DNA of 64,000 nucleotides from positions 32,272,731-32,336,730 of the forward strand of contig NW_025335268.1 in assembly GCF_004798865.1 (NCBI RefSeq). The letters run 5' to 3'. The DNA is from Varanus komodoensis (taxonomy: Eukaryota > Chordata > Lepidosauria > Squamata > Varanidae). The notes beneath the pieces are model-generated. The model had not been told where the DNA came from. It did not search any database and was given only the letters and a program-made list of their open reading frames with translations. The translations under genes and the position numbers were made by a program. Below, piece after piece: positions 1 to 12,024 of the stretch (its first letter is position 1; every line of letters begins with the position of its first letter).

Positions 1-210
1 AGAACTACACAGCTAATCTAAGAGGCATTTCATCAGAGTGGCTAGAAAGTCCTCTGACACTGGGTTGTTCATCTTTCCAGTTGAAAATGATCACTCTCGC
101 TAGAACGGTAGGATTTAAAGGATGTGGGCTGATGCAACAAGCCTGAACAATTCAGACAACAAAGGACTACAGTTCCCAAGAAGACTGAGCTTTTAGGACC
201 TGCAAGAAAT
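1..210. other. unassigned sequence at window start
   Basis: No coding, RNA or repeat signature recognised in this short stretch before the first SINE. Confidence 0.4.
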
Positions 211-400
211 CCAGTGTGGTGATGATGTAGTTAGAATGGCCGAGCCAGGGCTGGGCAGTCACAGGTTCCACTCCCCTCTCGGCTGTGAAGCTCGCAGGGT
301 GATGGGCCAGTCTTGTTCTCTCAACCTGACCACCCTGGACCATTGTGAGGATAAAATCAGGGATGAAGCATATATACCAGCTTGGACTTCTGAGGTAAAA
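211..400 (+). repeat. degraded tRNA-derived SINE
   Basis: The head (CCAGTGTGGTGATGATGTAG) resembles the usual start of a common reptile tRNA-derived SINE. A B-box-like AGGTTCCACTCC follows at about 262-273. The body then reads like the family's CTGTGAAGCTCGCAGGGTGA and TGTGAGGATAAAATCAGGGA segments. The 3' part is decayed and no clean target duplication is visible. The same body order recurs at 29716, which supports one family. Assignment is from recognised motifs, not from a library search. Confidence 0.6.
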
Positions 401-424
401 GCAGTTGGAAGAGTCTTGTTGATC

Positions 425-750
425 ATCTGATCCAACCATGTATGTGATGCAGCTAATCCAGGACCAGGCTATCTGGCCAACCAATTCTTGAATACTTCCA
501 CTGAGGGAGAGGCCACCTGCCCCTTGGCCACTGGTTCCATAGCCCAACAGGTCTTACCATTAAGACTTTTCTCCCAGTGCTCAAGCAGGATCAAATATAA
601 GCCCATCAGATCTAACCCCACCTTCCACAGTCCTAGTCTTCTGCTATATGACAGCTCTTCAGATACTGGAAGAGTGATATCATGTCCTCACTCCAGATTT
701 TAATCCAGGATAAGTATACCCAGTTCCTTAAACCTTTCTCATAAGAATTA
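425..750 (-). mobile_element. CR1-type LINE, 3' coding end, decayed
   Basis: Read on the minus strand this is the C-terminal tail of a CR1 reverse-transcriptase ORF. The plus-strand text shows decayed forms of the standard reversed segments: the stretch ending in CCCAGTTCCTTAAACCTTTC, and the one around GGTTCCATAGCCCAACAGG. The reading frame is destroyed by indels, so no protein is made. No 5' part is present, as is normal for 5'-truncated CR1. Confidence 0.55.
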
Positions 751-855
751 GCCTATTTTAATGTGTTTAATTTAACAAGAACAAGAACAATATGCCTTTT
801 GAAGAAAAATAAGCTTCCTCTATCCTCATCAAGCTGTTTTTAGACTTCTTTCTTT

Positions 856-929
856 AAGGAAGGAAGGAAGGAAGGAAGGAAGGAAGGGAGGGAGGGAGGG
901 AGGGAGGGAGGGAGGGAGGGAGGGAGGGA
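856..929. repeat. (GGAA)n/(GGGA)n microsatellite
   Basis: An AAGG tetranucleotide run turns into a GGGA run at about 886. The two-part structure suggests one repeat grew out of a point change in the other. Confidence 0.95.
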
Positions 930-930
930 A

Positions 931-3475
931 ATAAATTACATTTTCTTTTTTCTTCCAGAATTTCCCAGGGCATGCAGCAGATCCTTCCTTGCCTTTGCAT
1001 GGACCCATTTCACAGCCTTACTGATAGGTGTGGGATAACCAAGTTCAGTATTGGTGTAGATAAGAATGTGCAGCACAAAAAGGGAGAAAAAGAAGGGGGG
1101 TAATCCACACACACACTGCAGTGCAACATTAGAAGACCGATGGCTCAATCGGACTATTGACTTCAATGGGAGGGCACCAAATACATTGTATTGTCTTTTC
1201 TTTTATTTGCTTGCTCTATTCACCCTGCTTTACAGGCAACGATTGTCTCCCAAAATATGAGAGAGATGACCTGTCATCAGAGAAAAAAATGCATACATCC
1301 ATAAAATAATGTTCTAAATGCTCAAAATATTATTCAAATGAATGTTCAAAATATTAGGAATATTGTTTCCAATCAATGTGTATCTTATGCAAAATTGCAC
1401 ACAAAATGTGTGTATTAGGAGATGTGTACAAAATATGTATGAATGTTTATGCACATTAAAAAAACTGTTTGGGGTGCATTGAATTTAAGATTGGAAAATG
1501 AGCAAAATCCAAACTGACAGATTCATCTGTCAGTTAATGGGAAGGAAAATGTTAAAAGGCATTGAGGTGAAGGGTATCTGCCTTGGCAAGCACAAGCCAT
1601 CAGGTTTTCGGAAGTATCAGTTTCTCAGCCATGGAAACTCTACCCGCCATGTTAGGATTGTTCTGCCTATAAATCAGTACACGAGAGGGCAACATTTTTG
1701 CAATGGAGAAAAGAACATTTAGTTAAATCTCATATTTCCATACTTGGCTGGTAATACAGGCATTTTCAATTCCATTTTGCATTTACAGAATATTCTCAAA
1801 ATGAAATCAAATCTGTGCTGAGTACTTGAACTGACTGACTGTGGTAAATGCAATACAATATTCTAATTGATCCGGGATGAGGTATGTTTGCGATGCAGAA
1901 TTAGGAATCTCAGGCCTAGGAAAGCTTGACTCCATTGTAGATGGTAAAGTAAGTTTCTGCTTCCAGATCTGCCAGTCATTCCAAAGCATAAAATTCTTGA
2001 TACAGAATGCAAGCTAAATAAATAATTAAATAAATTCCATAATAGAGAATGAATGGACAGTGCAATTCTGACGATACTCATCATAAAACACTTGGGTTGC
2101 GTTCCAGACTGATCCTATTCCTGTCTTGCTATTTCATAATAAATCAGAAAGCATTGTTTGGCTCAAATTAATGATTAGATGTGATAAATTTTGATTTTTG
2201 ACAAATCGGCTTTGATTTTCTGAGTTTCATGTTTAGGGATAAAAACCTTCACAGTAATAAAAAAAAAATCAGAGCTTTGGCTATTGGACAGTATATTGAC
2301 CTGCATTTGTGCAGCATAGCACCTCTCAAGCCATGTTTTCACCATGTCACTGTCCAGCTTCCATGGAGCAACCTTAAAACTTTGCAAGCAGCCTGTCCTC
2401 AGGCAGCTCAGATGACAGAAGATTCCCTCAAGCCACCTCCGTGCTTTGCATGATGCGCTGAAGGAGCTGCATCTCTCTGTCGCAGCCCCAGAATTGCACA
2501 TCCTGCCATGGCTGTGCATTCCGCTTCGGTGCGAGCGATTCCTGAGTGAGTGCACCCACAGGCACTGATAGGCTCTTCGTGAGGACTCCAGTGCCCTTCA
2601 ACCCAAAGCTTGCCAGTGCAAGAGCACAGAGGAAGTGTAGCTTGTGCAACAGAAGGCAGGGGGTGCAGTTACTGGACACCATCCCACTTGTCACCAACCA
2701 TTTCATGGGGGAGACCTCTACAGACACCCAAAAACAGAAGATTTAAGAAAGACCGAGTAGCCAAATCAGGATATTGTTGCAGCTTAACAACTCGGCAACA
2801 CCATCTCAACAAGAGACAAGGACCCATGGAAGCAACTGGTCTGAGAGAATCCAGAGGGTGTATGCCACGAGATGTGATTATTTATGAAGCAATGTGTGGT
2901 ACTCCAACACATCTGAAGGGCACTAGCTTAGAGAAGGCTGGGCTTTTCCCTTTGTCAGTCTGTCTGCCATTCTTCAGAAAGGAAGAGCATAAAGAAAGCC
3001 CAGTGCACAGCCTGTCTTCCAGGTAACCAAGTTAGTTCATCATCTTGCAGAGCAAGAAGGACTTGGCTCAAAAGCTCGTCCTTTGGACAACTTACAAAGG
3101 GTTGTGCGGTTGTGTAGATTTTATAGAGAGCAACCATTCTTGAAGGGAACTGCATCATGCATGCCCACTCTGCTTCCAAGAGAGGGGCCAGGAACAGAAA
3201 GACGGGGTGAGTGGAGAACATACTGGAGAACTGTTGAGGAAGTTTGAGGGTGATAAAGTGGCAGCTGACAGCATTAGAATTAAGTGAGGTACCAGCTTTA
3301 CTATATTGCTTGATAGTGTCAAATGAGAGTGGAAGGAAGGTCTCGATTCCATTCCTAGTCTGCACAGAGAGTCTGGCTTGACTCCTGACCCACCCCTCAG
3401 ATCTATTCTGCCCATGAATCAAGACCTGTTCCTCAATCATAGGAAGCAGGTGATAAGCTGTCCAGCCACCCTTCT
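931..3475. other. unassigned, apparently unique DNA
   Basis: No element or exon recognised. ORFs up to about 200 codons on either strand show no family motifs and overlap one another in different frames, as expected by chance. The 200-codon minus-strand frame at 2955-3557 is long mainly because the adjoining GAG tract reads as an uninterrupted Leu run. Confidence 0.45.
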
Positions 3476-3526
3476 GGAGGAGGAGGAGGAGGAGGAGGAG
3501 GAGGAGGAGGAGGAGGAGGAGGAGGT
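3476..3526. repeat. (GAG)n trinucleotide microsatellite
   Basis: About 16 GAG/GGA units, almost pure. It reads as poly-Glu on the plus strand, and as poly-Ser or poly-Leu on the minus strand. This explains several artificial ORFs across it. Confidence 0.95.
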
Positions 3527-4219
3527 GGCGGCAGCACAGATTGAAGCCATGGTGCAATCAGGGTGATGATAAGGTTGCTGAGCATTTGGGGACAGGGGCT
3601 GATACACAAGACAATCCATCATTTATCACACTGCTTTTTTCTCAGCTCAGATGGCCCTCTGCATAGGGTCCGTGTGGGATCTGAGAGCTAAATCAGACAG
3701 GACACTCATCTGTTCATGCCTGACTCAGGTCAATTCACCCTGCTGTATGCCCGGACCCACCCTAATCTGACCCCTTTAGAGTAGCCAACTTCCCAACACC
3801 TTTCTGCATTTCTCATTCTGGTGGCCTTCTCTACCCCACACCCACTCACCTCCAAAGCTGTGATCCATAAGAAAATGAATGCGGAACCATCCTGGGTGGC
3901 CACACACCCTCTTTTACAGAGGTTGGCTCTCTGTTTGACAGACTGCCAAAGGACTGTCCTCCATGTGAAGGGCCGCCTGTTGGAAAATAAAGAGCCATAG
4001 TAACAGTGAGCACCTGCATATCACATTGAGCAGGTACACACACACATTACTTGGCAGCTGCGGATGGACAGCCATTCTTACGGTTGTTGCTCTCCAAATA
4101 GAGGATGGTCTGGAAGCCCCTCAGACAAAAGCCATCCTCTGTAAGGAGGCAGATGCTGCAAAGGTACCCATGTCTAACTTGGGTTTCTGGTTGTTGTTGT
4201 TTTTCTTGTAGTGAATATG
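3527..4219. other. unassigned sequence
   Basis: No supported gene or repeat was recognised. Short frames here have no motif content. Confidence 0.4.
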
Positions 4220-4500
4220 AAGCACAGAGTCAAACAGATCTGACAAAGGCCAAAGTATTAGAACTAGCTGACAAATTAGAAAGGAAGTCAGCAGAACAGG
4301 GTGGCATTTACCTAAGTGTTTTTAAAGAACTTAAATGTTAAATTGTTGAACTTTAAAATATAATGAGTAACTTATCAAAATCAGAATCCTTACCAGAAGA
4401 CTGGCAGGTAGCCAGCTTAACAGCTTTTTACATAGAACATCTAGGAGAATTAGAAAATTATAATCTTGCTAGCTTAACATCTATGTAGATTAGGTAAACT
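4220..4500 (+). mobile_element. CR1/L3-type LINE fragment (ORF2, RT N-terminal part)
   Basis: The plus strand near 4395-4415 translates to a P-E-D-W-Q-V-A-S-L-T run. This matches the PEDWxxAxxTPIFKKG motif that opens the reverse transcriptase of CR1-like LINEs. A decayed NYxxxSLTS motif follows at about 4455-4480. Indels and stops are frequent, so the copy is old. It continues into the duplicated 42-bp segment described separately. Confidence 0.6.
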
Positions 4501-4631
4501 GATGGAAAGTATTTTTTTGGCTGAAATTATTACATGTAAAGGGGATGCAGGTGGCGCAGTGGTTTAAACCGCTGTGCAGCTGGGCTGGTCTGATGGAAAG
4601 TACTTTTATGGCTGAAATTATTACATGTACA
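4498..4631. repeat. 42-bp direct repeats flanking a SINE head
   Basis: A segment at 4498-4540 (containing GGCTGAAATTATTACATGTA) recurs at 4589-4631 with about 3-4 differences. The two copies enclose about 49 bp that do not belong to the LINE. A 42-bp duplication is long for a SINE target-site duplication, so a local tandem duplication is also possible. Confidence 0.75.
4541..4588 (+). repeat. truncated tRNA-derived SINE head
   Basis: GGGGATGCAGGTGGCGCAGT followed by GGTTTAAACCGCTG matches the tRNA-related head of a common squamate SINE, including an A-box-like TGGCGCAGTGG. The B box and body are missing. Confidence 0.55.
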
Positions 4632-4875
4632 GAGGAAGAAAAGCCCCGATGAAGAAGGAATCATAGCTTTTGCAATGTTTTTATTGTTCTTTTGGCAGTG
4701 GTCCCAGGCAAACAGATAAAATGACCTATTGTATATTTGGACCACCAAAATTCTAGATGCTGACAAGTAACAGGGTAGATGAAGAAGGACTTCTAGCCTC
4801 AAGAGAGCCAGCCACTGGGTCGTTGGATTAAAGGTGCAAAACAGATCCTGGTCTGGTATCTATTACTCCCTTGGC

Positions 4876-5198
4876 CATGGGTTGCAAACCTTTTTCAGCC
4901 CAAGAGCCAAATGCAGTTTCTTGTGGGGAGGGCACATTCCACTGGGGGTCAGCCCAAAAACACCCCAAATGCCAGCATATCGTAGCTTAAAGCTCTTACT
5001 GCCAAAACTAAGCCTCAGGAGAAGGCCTTCAACCTTTTAGAATGGAGGAAAGGGCACAAAACTAGCAACCCACCCAATGAATGGTGGTGGAAGAGTCGGG
5101 GGAAGGGGCGGTGCCCAGCAGGGGAGCCCTCAGGTGTCAGTTAGCCCCAAGTGGGAGAGTTTCCAACCACGGGCCGAAGGTTCCCCGCCACCCCCCTG
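4876..5198. mobile_element. non-autonomous hAT-type DNA transposon
   Basis: The left end CATGGGTTGCAAACCTTTTT and the reverse complement of the right end (CAGGGGGGTGGCGGGGAACC) are imperfect terminal inverted repeats of hAT type. The flanking octamers CCCTTGGC (4868-4875) and CCCTAGGA (5199-5206) agree at 6 of 8 positions, as for a decayed 8-bp target duplication. There is no transposase ORF. An internal stretch around TAGCTTAAAGCTCTTA (4982-4997) recurs in the element at 18838, so the two are one family. Confidence 0.6.
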
Positions 5199-6259
5199 CC
5201 CTAGGAGTTGGGAAGAAGAGCGCCTGCAAAGCAGCGGTTTGAACCACGGCTGTTCTGTGAAAAAGGTTCTCGTCGGAACATGAGCAGAACCAGGGCAGAG
5301 ACAGCCTGGAAGTCCACCTGGCAATGCCCATCAATTTAACTTCTGGATGCCTGGCTCCCAGCCAGTGAGTGCTCAGGTCCCATATGCTCTGCAAACAGCC
5401 CAGCAGCCACCATGCGATGCTATTGTCAGGCTGGGCAGATAAAACACGGCACAGTTCTCCTCCAAGCCAGGTTCCTTGGACTGGCTGCGTGACATTGACA
5501 AGTCACCTTCTAAAATTAGCACACTCTGATAATGAGTCTATATCCTTCTGCTAACAATGTTAAATCTCCGGACACAGCTGAGCTATCTGGCTATCCGTCA
5601 GTCACCTAGCTGGGTATCTGGCCACAGCCTTTTTGCTAGCAGTAAATGCCAGAAGAGAGAAGCCTAAGGAAAAGATTTCCAGAGCAAAGTTTAATGATAA
5701 CGTCCTTGTTTTTTAAAGAAGGCTGAATGACATTGGAGAGGAACTGGGATCGGAAACACTCGCATTTCAAGCTGTGATCCAGTGGGAGTCAGCAGTGAGG
5801 CCGGCACCCCCTCCATCCATCACGCGGTGCTGAAGATCTGCGGCAGAGTTCATCCCATTGCGATCCCACAGTTGAGTAATGCGTGGAGTGAGGTGGACCT
5901 TGCTAAATGTATTTCCTCTGGTTAATCACTCACTGTTAAATTACCCCGGTGGTGATTGGTAGAGAAGGAATAAAATTGCTCCTAGGAACAATAGAACCAA
6001 CAAACACTTAACTCAGTTGGATCAACAATTTAAAAAGTAGAGGAAGAAGGCGCTAAGTAGCAGTCTTAGAAACTCTGCTTCTTGACACCACTTAAAAATG
6101 TATCCCTCCACTGTGGCAAATGGTGAGTAAAAGCAGACCTCTCTCAGGAAAACATTTCACAAGCTTGCTGCCACCAGAGAAAAGGCCCTGCTTCTCACCT
6201 TCGCCTCTTGCAGCTGTGATGGCAGGGAGATATGAAGCAGGGCCTCTGAGGTTGATCTG
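5199..6259. other. unassigned, possibly conserved noncoding DNA
   Basis: No coding signal or repeat recognised. The part at 5860-5990 is low in CpG, free of simple repeats and rich in AT-core motifs such as TTAATCACTCACTG. This is the texture of vertebrate conserved noncoding elements, but conservation cannot be judged from one sequence. Confidence 0.3.
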
Positions 6260-6425
6260 AGAGCGAGTGTGTTTTAGGGGTTAAGAGTGCTGGACCGGGA
6301 CTTAAGAGTTCTCCATTGTCACAAAGCTGTTTTGTGGAGGAAAAAAATGGGAGGAGGAGAACCTTGTAAGCTGCCTTGGGTTCCTTGCAAGAAGAAGAAA
6401 GGTGGGATATAAATGCAGTGTGGTG
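6260..6425 (+). repeat. tRNA-derived SINE, internally deleted
   Basis: The head (GTTTTAGGGGTTAAGAGTGC) matches the family seen at 15635. The tail carries CTTGTAAGCTGCCTTGGGTT and GAAAGGTGGGATATAAAT, the usual 3' end of this SINE. The middle with the B box is absent or scrambled. Confidence 0.65.
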
Positions 6426-6540
6426 ACGATGATGGTGATGATGAAAGTGATGATTTGGACTGGCTCTTCTTCTTGGATGGGATAGTTTTTCATGTATCCA
6501 GGGGCTATGTACCTTCAACAATGGAGAAAGGACATTAGAT

Positions 6541-6660
6541 CAATGGTCCCCAAACGTTTCTGGGCTGCCACCCCCATTCCTCTTGGGTGACAACCCAAGC
6601 ACCCTTACATCTCTCTCTCTCTCTCTCTCTCTCTTTCCCTCTCTCTCTCTCTCTCAGGAC
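6541..6660. mobile_element. hAT-type terminal fragment
   Basis: CAATGGTCCCCAAACGTTTC is a recognisable decayed hAT end (ancestral CAGTGGTCCCCAAAC). It runs into a TC microsatellite. I could not find the partner end or a target duplication, so only one end is called. Confidence 0.4.
6610..6656. repeat. (TC)n microsatellite
   Basis: CT dinucleotide run interrupted once by TTTCCC. Confidence 0.95.
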
Positions 6661-9339
6661 TATTGCTCTACTGCAAATTTAAAACAACCAATTACCATCC
6701 CCTCTTCAGGGGAGGGTGGTGAGAAAAAAAAGTTCTCACCAGCATTTGACTGCATGCAAACAGACAAGAAAATTAGTTTTTCTCCTCCTCACCTAATTCA
6801 TTGGGAAATTCTTTAGAATCTTATGCTGTGATTGCCCTGCCTCATTCACAGGCCATTTTTAGGGCTCCAGACATCATCTTCTACAAATTATCTCCCCCAC
6901 CAAAAAGCATTGTTATTACCATTTCTCCATCTTTTCCCTTAACACAGGAAGGGGCGCTCTACACTGCTGCCCAGTGCCTTCTGAGAGCAACTGCTAGGAG
7001 TCCACCTGGAAACATCCATGTTGCAGAGAAAGGAATATAAGATTATTTTACTTGCAAGTTGCAATTACCCAGCAATGGATTGACAAGTTCTAATACATAC
7101 TGCTTCCTTATGCAATTTTCTTATGCAATGCAATTGACCTCAGGTATCGGTCCCACTGCTTGGCACTTCCTTCCAGGAAACTTACATAGGATTACACACC
7201 AAGTTGCTTTTGTCAGGGGGTTCACAGCATGACCCTCTGCATGAGTACTCAAAATAAGCCCCAGATGATGAACATAAAACTGCAAACTTAATAACTGCCT
7301 ACCTACCTCATTCTGCTCCAATGACGTAGGTGCCCCTTCTGCCCAATGCTATGCATGGTTTGCCATTTGTGTCTTTCCTCTTTGCATGAGCCCTAACTTC
7401 AGCAGTAAGGAAGAGGCACTCAGTGTACGGTCAGATTTATGGTCAGAACTATTTTCACCATAACTTAATGCTCGTATTGAAAACAAACTCCTTGGTTGAA
7501 TCTGAGAAAATCCATGGCACGGATTAATTTACAAGGAGGAGAAGCCAAGAAGATGGAAGAGATAGGGAAGAGTTTTTAAAATGAAAAATAAAGCATGTTT
7601 TCATGAAGAATCGCTGTAAAAGCTGGGATGGGAGAGTTGTGCAAAGTGAAAAAGAACATATATGATCCAGTTGCAGTTTTCTTGCAAAACAATGTGTGTT
7701 CAGTGCCTAATCTCTAAACAGGGAGTTTTATTCCGTGTGGCATATAGTCCATTGCTGTTAATTGTGTCTGGACAAAGAGACTGAAATTGCTCAGAGGTGA
7801 GAAAAAAGCATTCTGCATAAACTCAGAGGCAAGAGAAAACAATTCTGCATATACTCAGAGGCACTCTTCATTTCACTATTATATTGCTGAATCGCAAATA
7901 CATTCTAGTAATTCTAACGTGCTTGTGTATATATGCACTCACACACATACCGGGTTGTGCCATGGGTCTGTTCCCCAGACCTCTTTAAGTCCCTAGAGCA
8001 CCCCTGGCAACTCCCATAACTGGCATTAGCATTTCAGTATTACAGGCATAATTATATCAAGTTAGGAGACCAAGGATTGCTGCTGTGAAGGAATCTCACA
8101 CAGGATCTGGGAACATACAACACAAGCCACAGAACACAGCATGGATAAACAGCGGCGGGCCCCACATTCTCCTCCTCCTTATCTTGGCCATTAGCACAGC
8201 TGTTCTCCAGAACGGCCATGCAAATCCAATCGGCCTCCTCCATCCTCACTTTGCAGCAGCAAACTTGCTTAAACAGAAAGGCTCCATCAGCTGAAGCCTC
8301 GCCTCTTTCTGCTGCTAGCAGAAGAAAAGTTGTGAAAAATTAGACATGCTTTCTTCCCATGAGCTCCGGAGGCAGGGCTCTGTCAGGCGCTGCTCCATCT
8401 GGTTCAGGGCTGTCCAGAGCATCCAAGGCAGGAAGGCCTGGCTTGTTCGACAAAGGTCCTCTGAGGCTCGTGCGCTGCCAGCATCCACGTTGGGGCCACC
8501 TGTGCTGCCTCCGCAGTTGCTGCAGGTGTTGTGGCAGCCTCAGAAACCCTGGAGTCCCAGGCCCAAAGCACCTGCATCGCTTTGCAGGCCATTCCGAGCA
8601 TCCTTCCACGAAGGGACCAATATATATTCTAAAGTCTGTTTCCAGAGCATGCTGCAAAGGCTGCATCCCACGTGACTCACTCATCCAGTGCCAGAAGGGC
8701 CCATCAATTAGGCTTTTAGTGGCTTGATCACAGTTTAGGTATTGATTAGATTAAAAAAAAGATGCAATTCATTAACTAATGCTGGATGTCTGTGTTCTCC
8801 CGTTGACTCTTTCAAGATGTGGTTTAATCGTTTCCTGCCTTATGCCTCTTCTAAGAAAACCCCTCATCAGAGAGGAGAAATCTGATTCTCTGCAGGTTTC
8901 CCAGAATGCCACGGGGTAGGATCCAGCATCCACCTCCCATACAGGCTGGATCTGGCTGCAAAATGTTCCTGATCCAAAGTGAGACACCTTTGCAGCAAGG
9001 GTGGATGAAGCAAGCTTTGGGAACTCCCCCTCCCCGTTGCATTTGTCTGTGCCCTGCTGCAGATCTGCTCCAGAGGGCTGGATGCTCCCTAGAATGGTGG
9101 GGGTGGTGGCTGCGGGGGGGGGGGATTTTCCTCTTCTAAGAGCATTCCAAGTGGAGCTCAGATAAATGGATGATTCTGCCCAATATCCAGTTTGCAGCAG
9201 TAGCTAGCCTTATACTTCTGGAAGCCCATAAGGTATTATGGCAGTAGGGCTCACCAGCTGCTTCCCACACCCCACCCCACCCCACCCCCTTCAGAGGCCT
9301 TCCCCCTCAGAACATCAAGCCCTATTTTGCTGTCGTGGC
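6661..9339. other. unassigned sequence
   Basis: No exon or element recognised. A GC-rich patch at 8360-8680 has several overlapping ORFs of 65-122 codons on both strands. They lack motifs and compete for the same bases, so none is called. A CCCCA run lies near 9268-9290. Confidence 0.4.
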
Positions 9340-9540
9340 TAAAAGACCCACCCTCCATAAATTTTTCTAATCCCATTTGAAAGGCATCTACATCCATGGC
9401 ATTCATCACAGCTCGTGAAACGGAATTCCATGCATTCATTACACTCTGCATGAAGAACTCGTTCCTTTCATTGGTCCTCTCAATCTGTTTTGCCGGACGT
9501 CTCCAAATTCTAGAGCTACGAAAAAGAGGGGGAGGAAACA
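9340..9540 (-). mobile_element. CR1-type LINE, 3' end region, decayed
   Basis: On the minus strand this gives F-F-M-Q-S-V-M-N-A-W-N-S-V and then E-K-F-M-E. This is the decayed FFTQxxxxxWNSLP...LDKFM end of a CR1-family RT ORF common in amniotes. The frame is still open over about 60 codons. The copy at 60225 preserves the adjoining downstream part of the same consensus. Confidence 0.55.
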
Positions 9541-9663
9541 TAATTGCATGATCAGTAACACAGGCATGTTGACCCATAAGGACAATAGGTGGGGCTGCCG
9601 TCGGGTCAACAGCTCAGAGGAAAATGGATGAGGCACCCAATGGCAGAGGGGTTTCCAGTCCTG

Positions 9664-9684
9664 CACACACACACACACACACCC
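9664..9684. repeat. (CA)n microsatellite
   Basis: About ten CA units. Confidence 0.9.
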
Positions 9685-9905
9685 CCGCTCAGCTCCAATC
9701 ACCATCACAGTTCTGATTCAAACTTCCTCAACTATGATTCCAGCGAGATCTACAGAGGCAGAGATGCGTTCATGCCTTTCCACCATTCTGTTTCTTATTT
9801 GCCTATGATCAACATTTTCATTGAGTTCACTTCCATGATGTCAAAAGCTCTTTGGCTTGCTCACTGTCTTTTCAGCCTGCATCGGAGTTTTCTGAATTAA
9901 GAAGG

Positions 9906-10660
9906 GGGTAGTCCAAATGTGAATCACAGTGTGCTCACTTACATTGAACATTGTTCAGCATTTTTTTGCCCTCTCACACAATTTGAAAAAATCTTTTGGG
10001 AGCTCTTTGCAACCTATTTTGGGTTTAATAAATTGAATAAATAAATTGATGTCATCTGAAAGTCTGACTTCTGTCTTTTCTGCACTGATAATAGATAATT
10101 GAATAAATTAAATAGCACTGATTTCAATATATACAGGATCTTACAGGATCCTATTACATTTCCCATTGTAAGAACTCTCCCTTTATCCTACCGTCTGTTC
10201 CTTAGTCCATTTTCCATTAGTATCCATCCATCCTCCTATCCCAGGACTATTAAGTTTACTTAGTTTTTGGTTTGTGACTTTGTGAAAAGCAAGTCAGGAG
10301 TCCATCGCTGCTAATTACATATTCATTAACACCTTCTTGTTTTCCTAAAAGTTTGGCAAGACAGGTTTCCATCTGTGGAAACATTGCTGATTCTTCCTTG
10401 CCAAGGCTCTTCTTCTATATATTTAATAGTTCTAGCTTAATGGCACTTTATGCCAATACAAGTGGGATAGCTGTTAAATTAATGGGCCTTTAATTGCCAA
10501 ACTCCCTTACCCCAGATCCTTTTGTAAAAGTTGATGTTCCATTAGCTACCTCCCAGACCTCAAATACAGATACTGATTTTAGACAATTGGTTAAATTGTC
10601 AACAATTTCATATTTTCCAGAATTCTCAGGTATTTACCATCCAATCTTTGCAACTTATTT
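9906..10660 (-). mobile_element. CR1-type LINE, RT core fragment, decayed
   Basis: The minus strand carries successive decayed pieces of a CR1 reverse transcriptase. They are the DGxHPRxLK-like start near 10640, a PEDWxVAN-like motif near 10545, an IEEExxAxxNQ-like stretch near 10400, and a weak downstream RT region to about 9930. Order and spacing fit CR1 ORF2. Many indels make it non-coding. It may belong to the same insertion as the 9340-9540 piece, which lies in the same orientation and would be further 3'. Confidence 0.55.
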
Positions 10661-11924
10661 TTAATTGCCAGTTTGTCCTAGAACTTAACCATTCATCACT
10701 TCTGTTTGACTTATTTCTTCCAGTGTGTCTGTTCCATATCATCTGCTGGAAAGCTGACATAAAAATGCATTCTTGTTCTCTTCATGCCTCTCTTCTCTTT
10801 CACTCCTTTGTCATGCAGCAGCCCAACAACCTCCCAGGCGGATTTCTTGCTTCTGATATAATTAAGACAGCTTAACATGCTTTTTAGCAAAATTCTGCAT
10901 GAGTCTTTTCTCCAACGCTTACCTTACGTTTGCCAGAATTAGTGTTTTTCACATCTTCCACATTTGGGAATGGCTTTCAATTTTTACAGCAAATCTGAGA
11001 TATCATTTAATGCCAGCTCCCATTAAAATCAAGCCAATGGTCAGGGATGATAGGAGCACGAGACTAACAATATATGAAATGCCACAGGTTCGCTACTCAA
11101 GGTTTCCTTCACTTCATTTGTTGTCTTTGCTGGTCGCCCCCCAGAATTCATTCTATTCTTCCTAACTGAGGGATACATTGCATTTGAGCTTCTTTTATTG
11201 TGGCTTCAGGCATCCTGAAGAGATTTGACCCTCCTGACTCCCCCTTTCAACTTGCTTTTTAACTAAGTCCCTTGACTTTGAGAAGTTTCTTCTTTTGAAG
11301 TTAAATGCGTTCACCTTAGACCTTCTTGGGGTACTTAGAACTAACAACTGTGTTGAAACTGACAGCACTGCATGTTCCCAAATAATTCAGCACTTGTGTT
11401 GTGCATCAGATCCTCAGCATCACTCCAAATTAAGTTGGGGTTTGCCTCCACTCCAGTCAGCTTTTATGACTCATCACTCAGTTGGGAGCAGCTGGGACAA
11501 AAGAGTCCTTGAGAGAACGGCTGTTGCAATAGAAAGTCACAGGGGAATATTAAAGAACTTGGTTACTATTTGGCTTTCTTTGTGACACTTGTTCCCATTA
11601 AGCGGGGTGAAGAGTCTGTCTAGGAGAGGAAGAACTGTGAGGATCTGTGGAAGGAATTTCCTGGAATGTAGCAGGATTCTGTAGCAACTGTGCTTTGCAT
11701 TAATTTAAGCAGTCCTAGTCATATCTTTTCCCAAACAAAGAATTCCACAACTGCAAATATGCTCCAGGGATGGCTTAGCTGTGGAAAAGGTTCATCCGTG
11801 ATAATAGTAGAAGGTGAGATTGCAACAAACGAAGCCTTCCTTTAAGTCAAGGAGAGAGACTCCCCCACCACTAATCTAGCAATGGACAGATTTATTCTGT
11901 ACAGCTTCATGCCAGCAGTAGGCA
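10661..11924. other. unassigned sequence up to the assembly gap
   Basis: No supported gene. A short patch at 11008-11050 (CCAATGGTCAGGGATGATAG) looks like the middle of the palindromic MITE family described at 29963, but the ends are not visible. Confidence 0.35.
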
Positions 11925-12024
11925 NNNNNNNNNNNNNNNNNNNNNNNNNNNNNNNNNNNNNNNNNNNNNNNNNNNNNNNNNNNNNNNNNNNNNNNNNNNN
12001 NNNNNNNNNNNNNNNNNNNNNNNN
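11925..12024. other. assembly gap (100 N)
   Basis: Exactly 100 N characters, the conventional placeholder for a gap of unknown length. Its right edge touches the arm of an inverted repeat. Confidence 0.99.

Noticed and set aside
1498-1722. Small plus-strand ORF as a gene
   Set aside because: 74 codons without motif, in AT-rich DNA, with no supporting context.
3378-3622. Poly-Glu, poly-Ser and poly-Leu ORFs as small proteins
   Set aside because: All come from reading the GAG microsatellite in different frames. No flanking domain or consistent frame.
8340-8730. Overlapping GC-rich ORFs as a gene exon
   Set aside because: Four frames on two strands compete for the same bases, with no motif, no clear splice sites and no coding periodicity that I can show.
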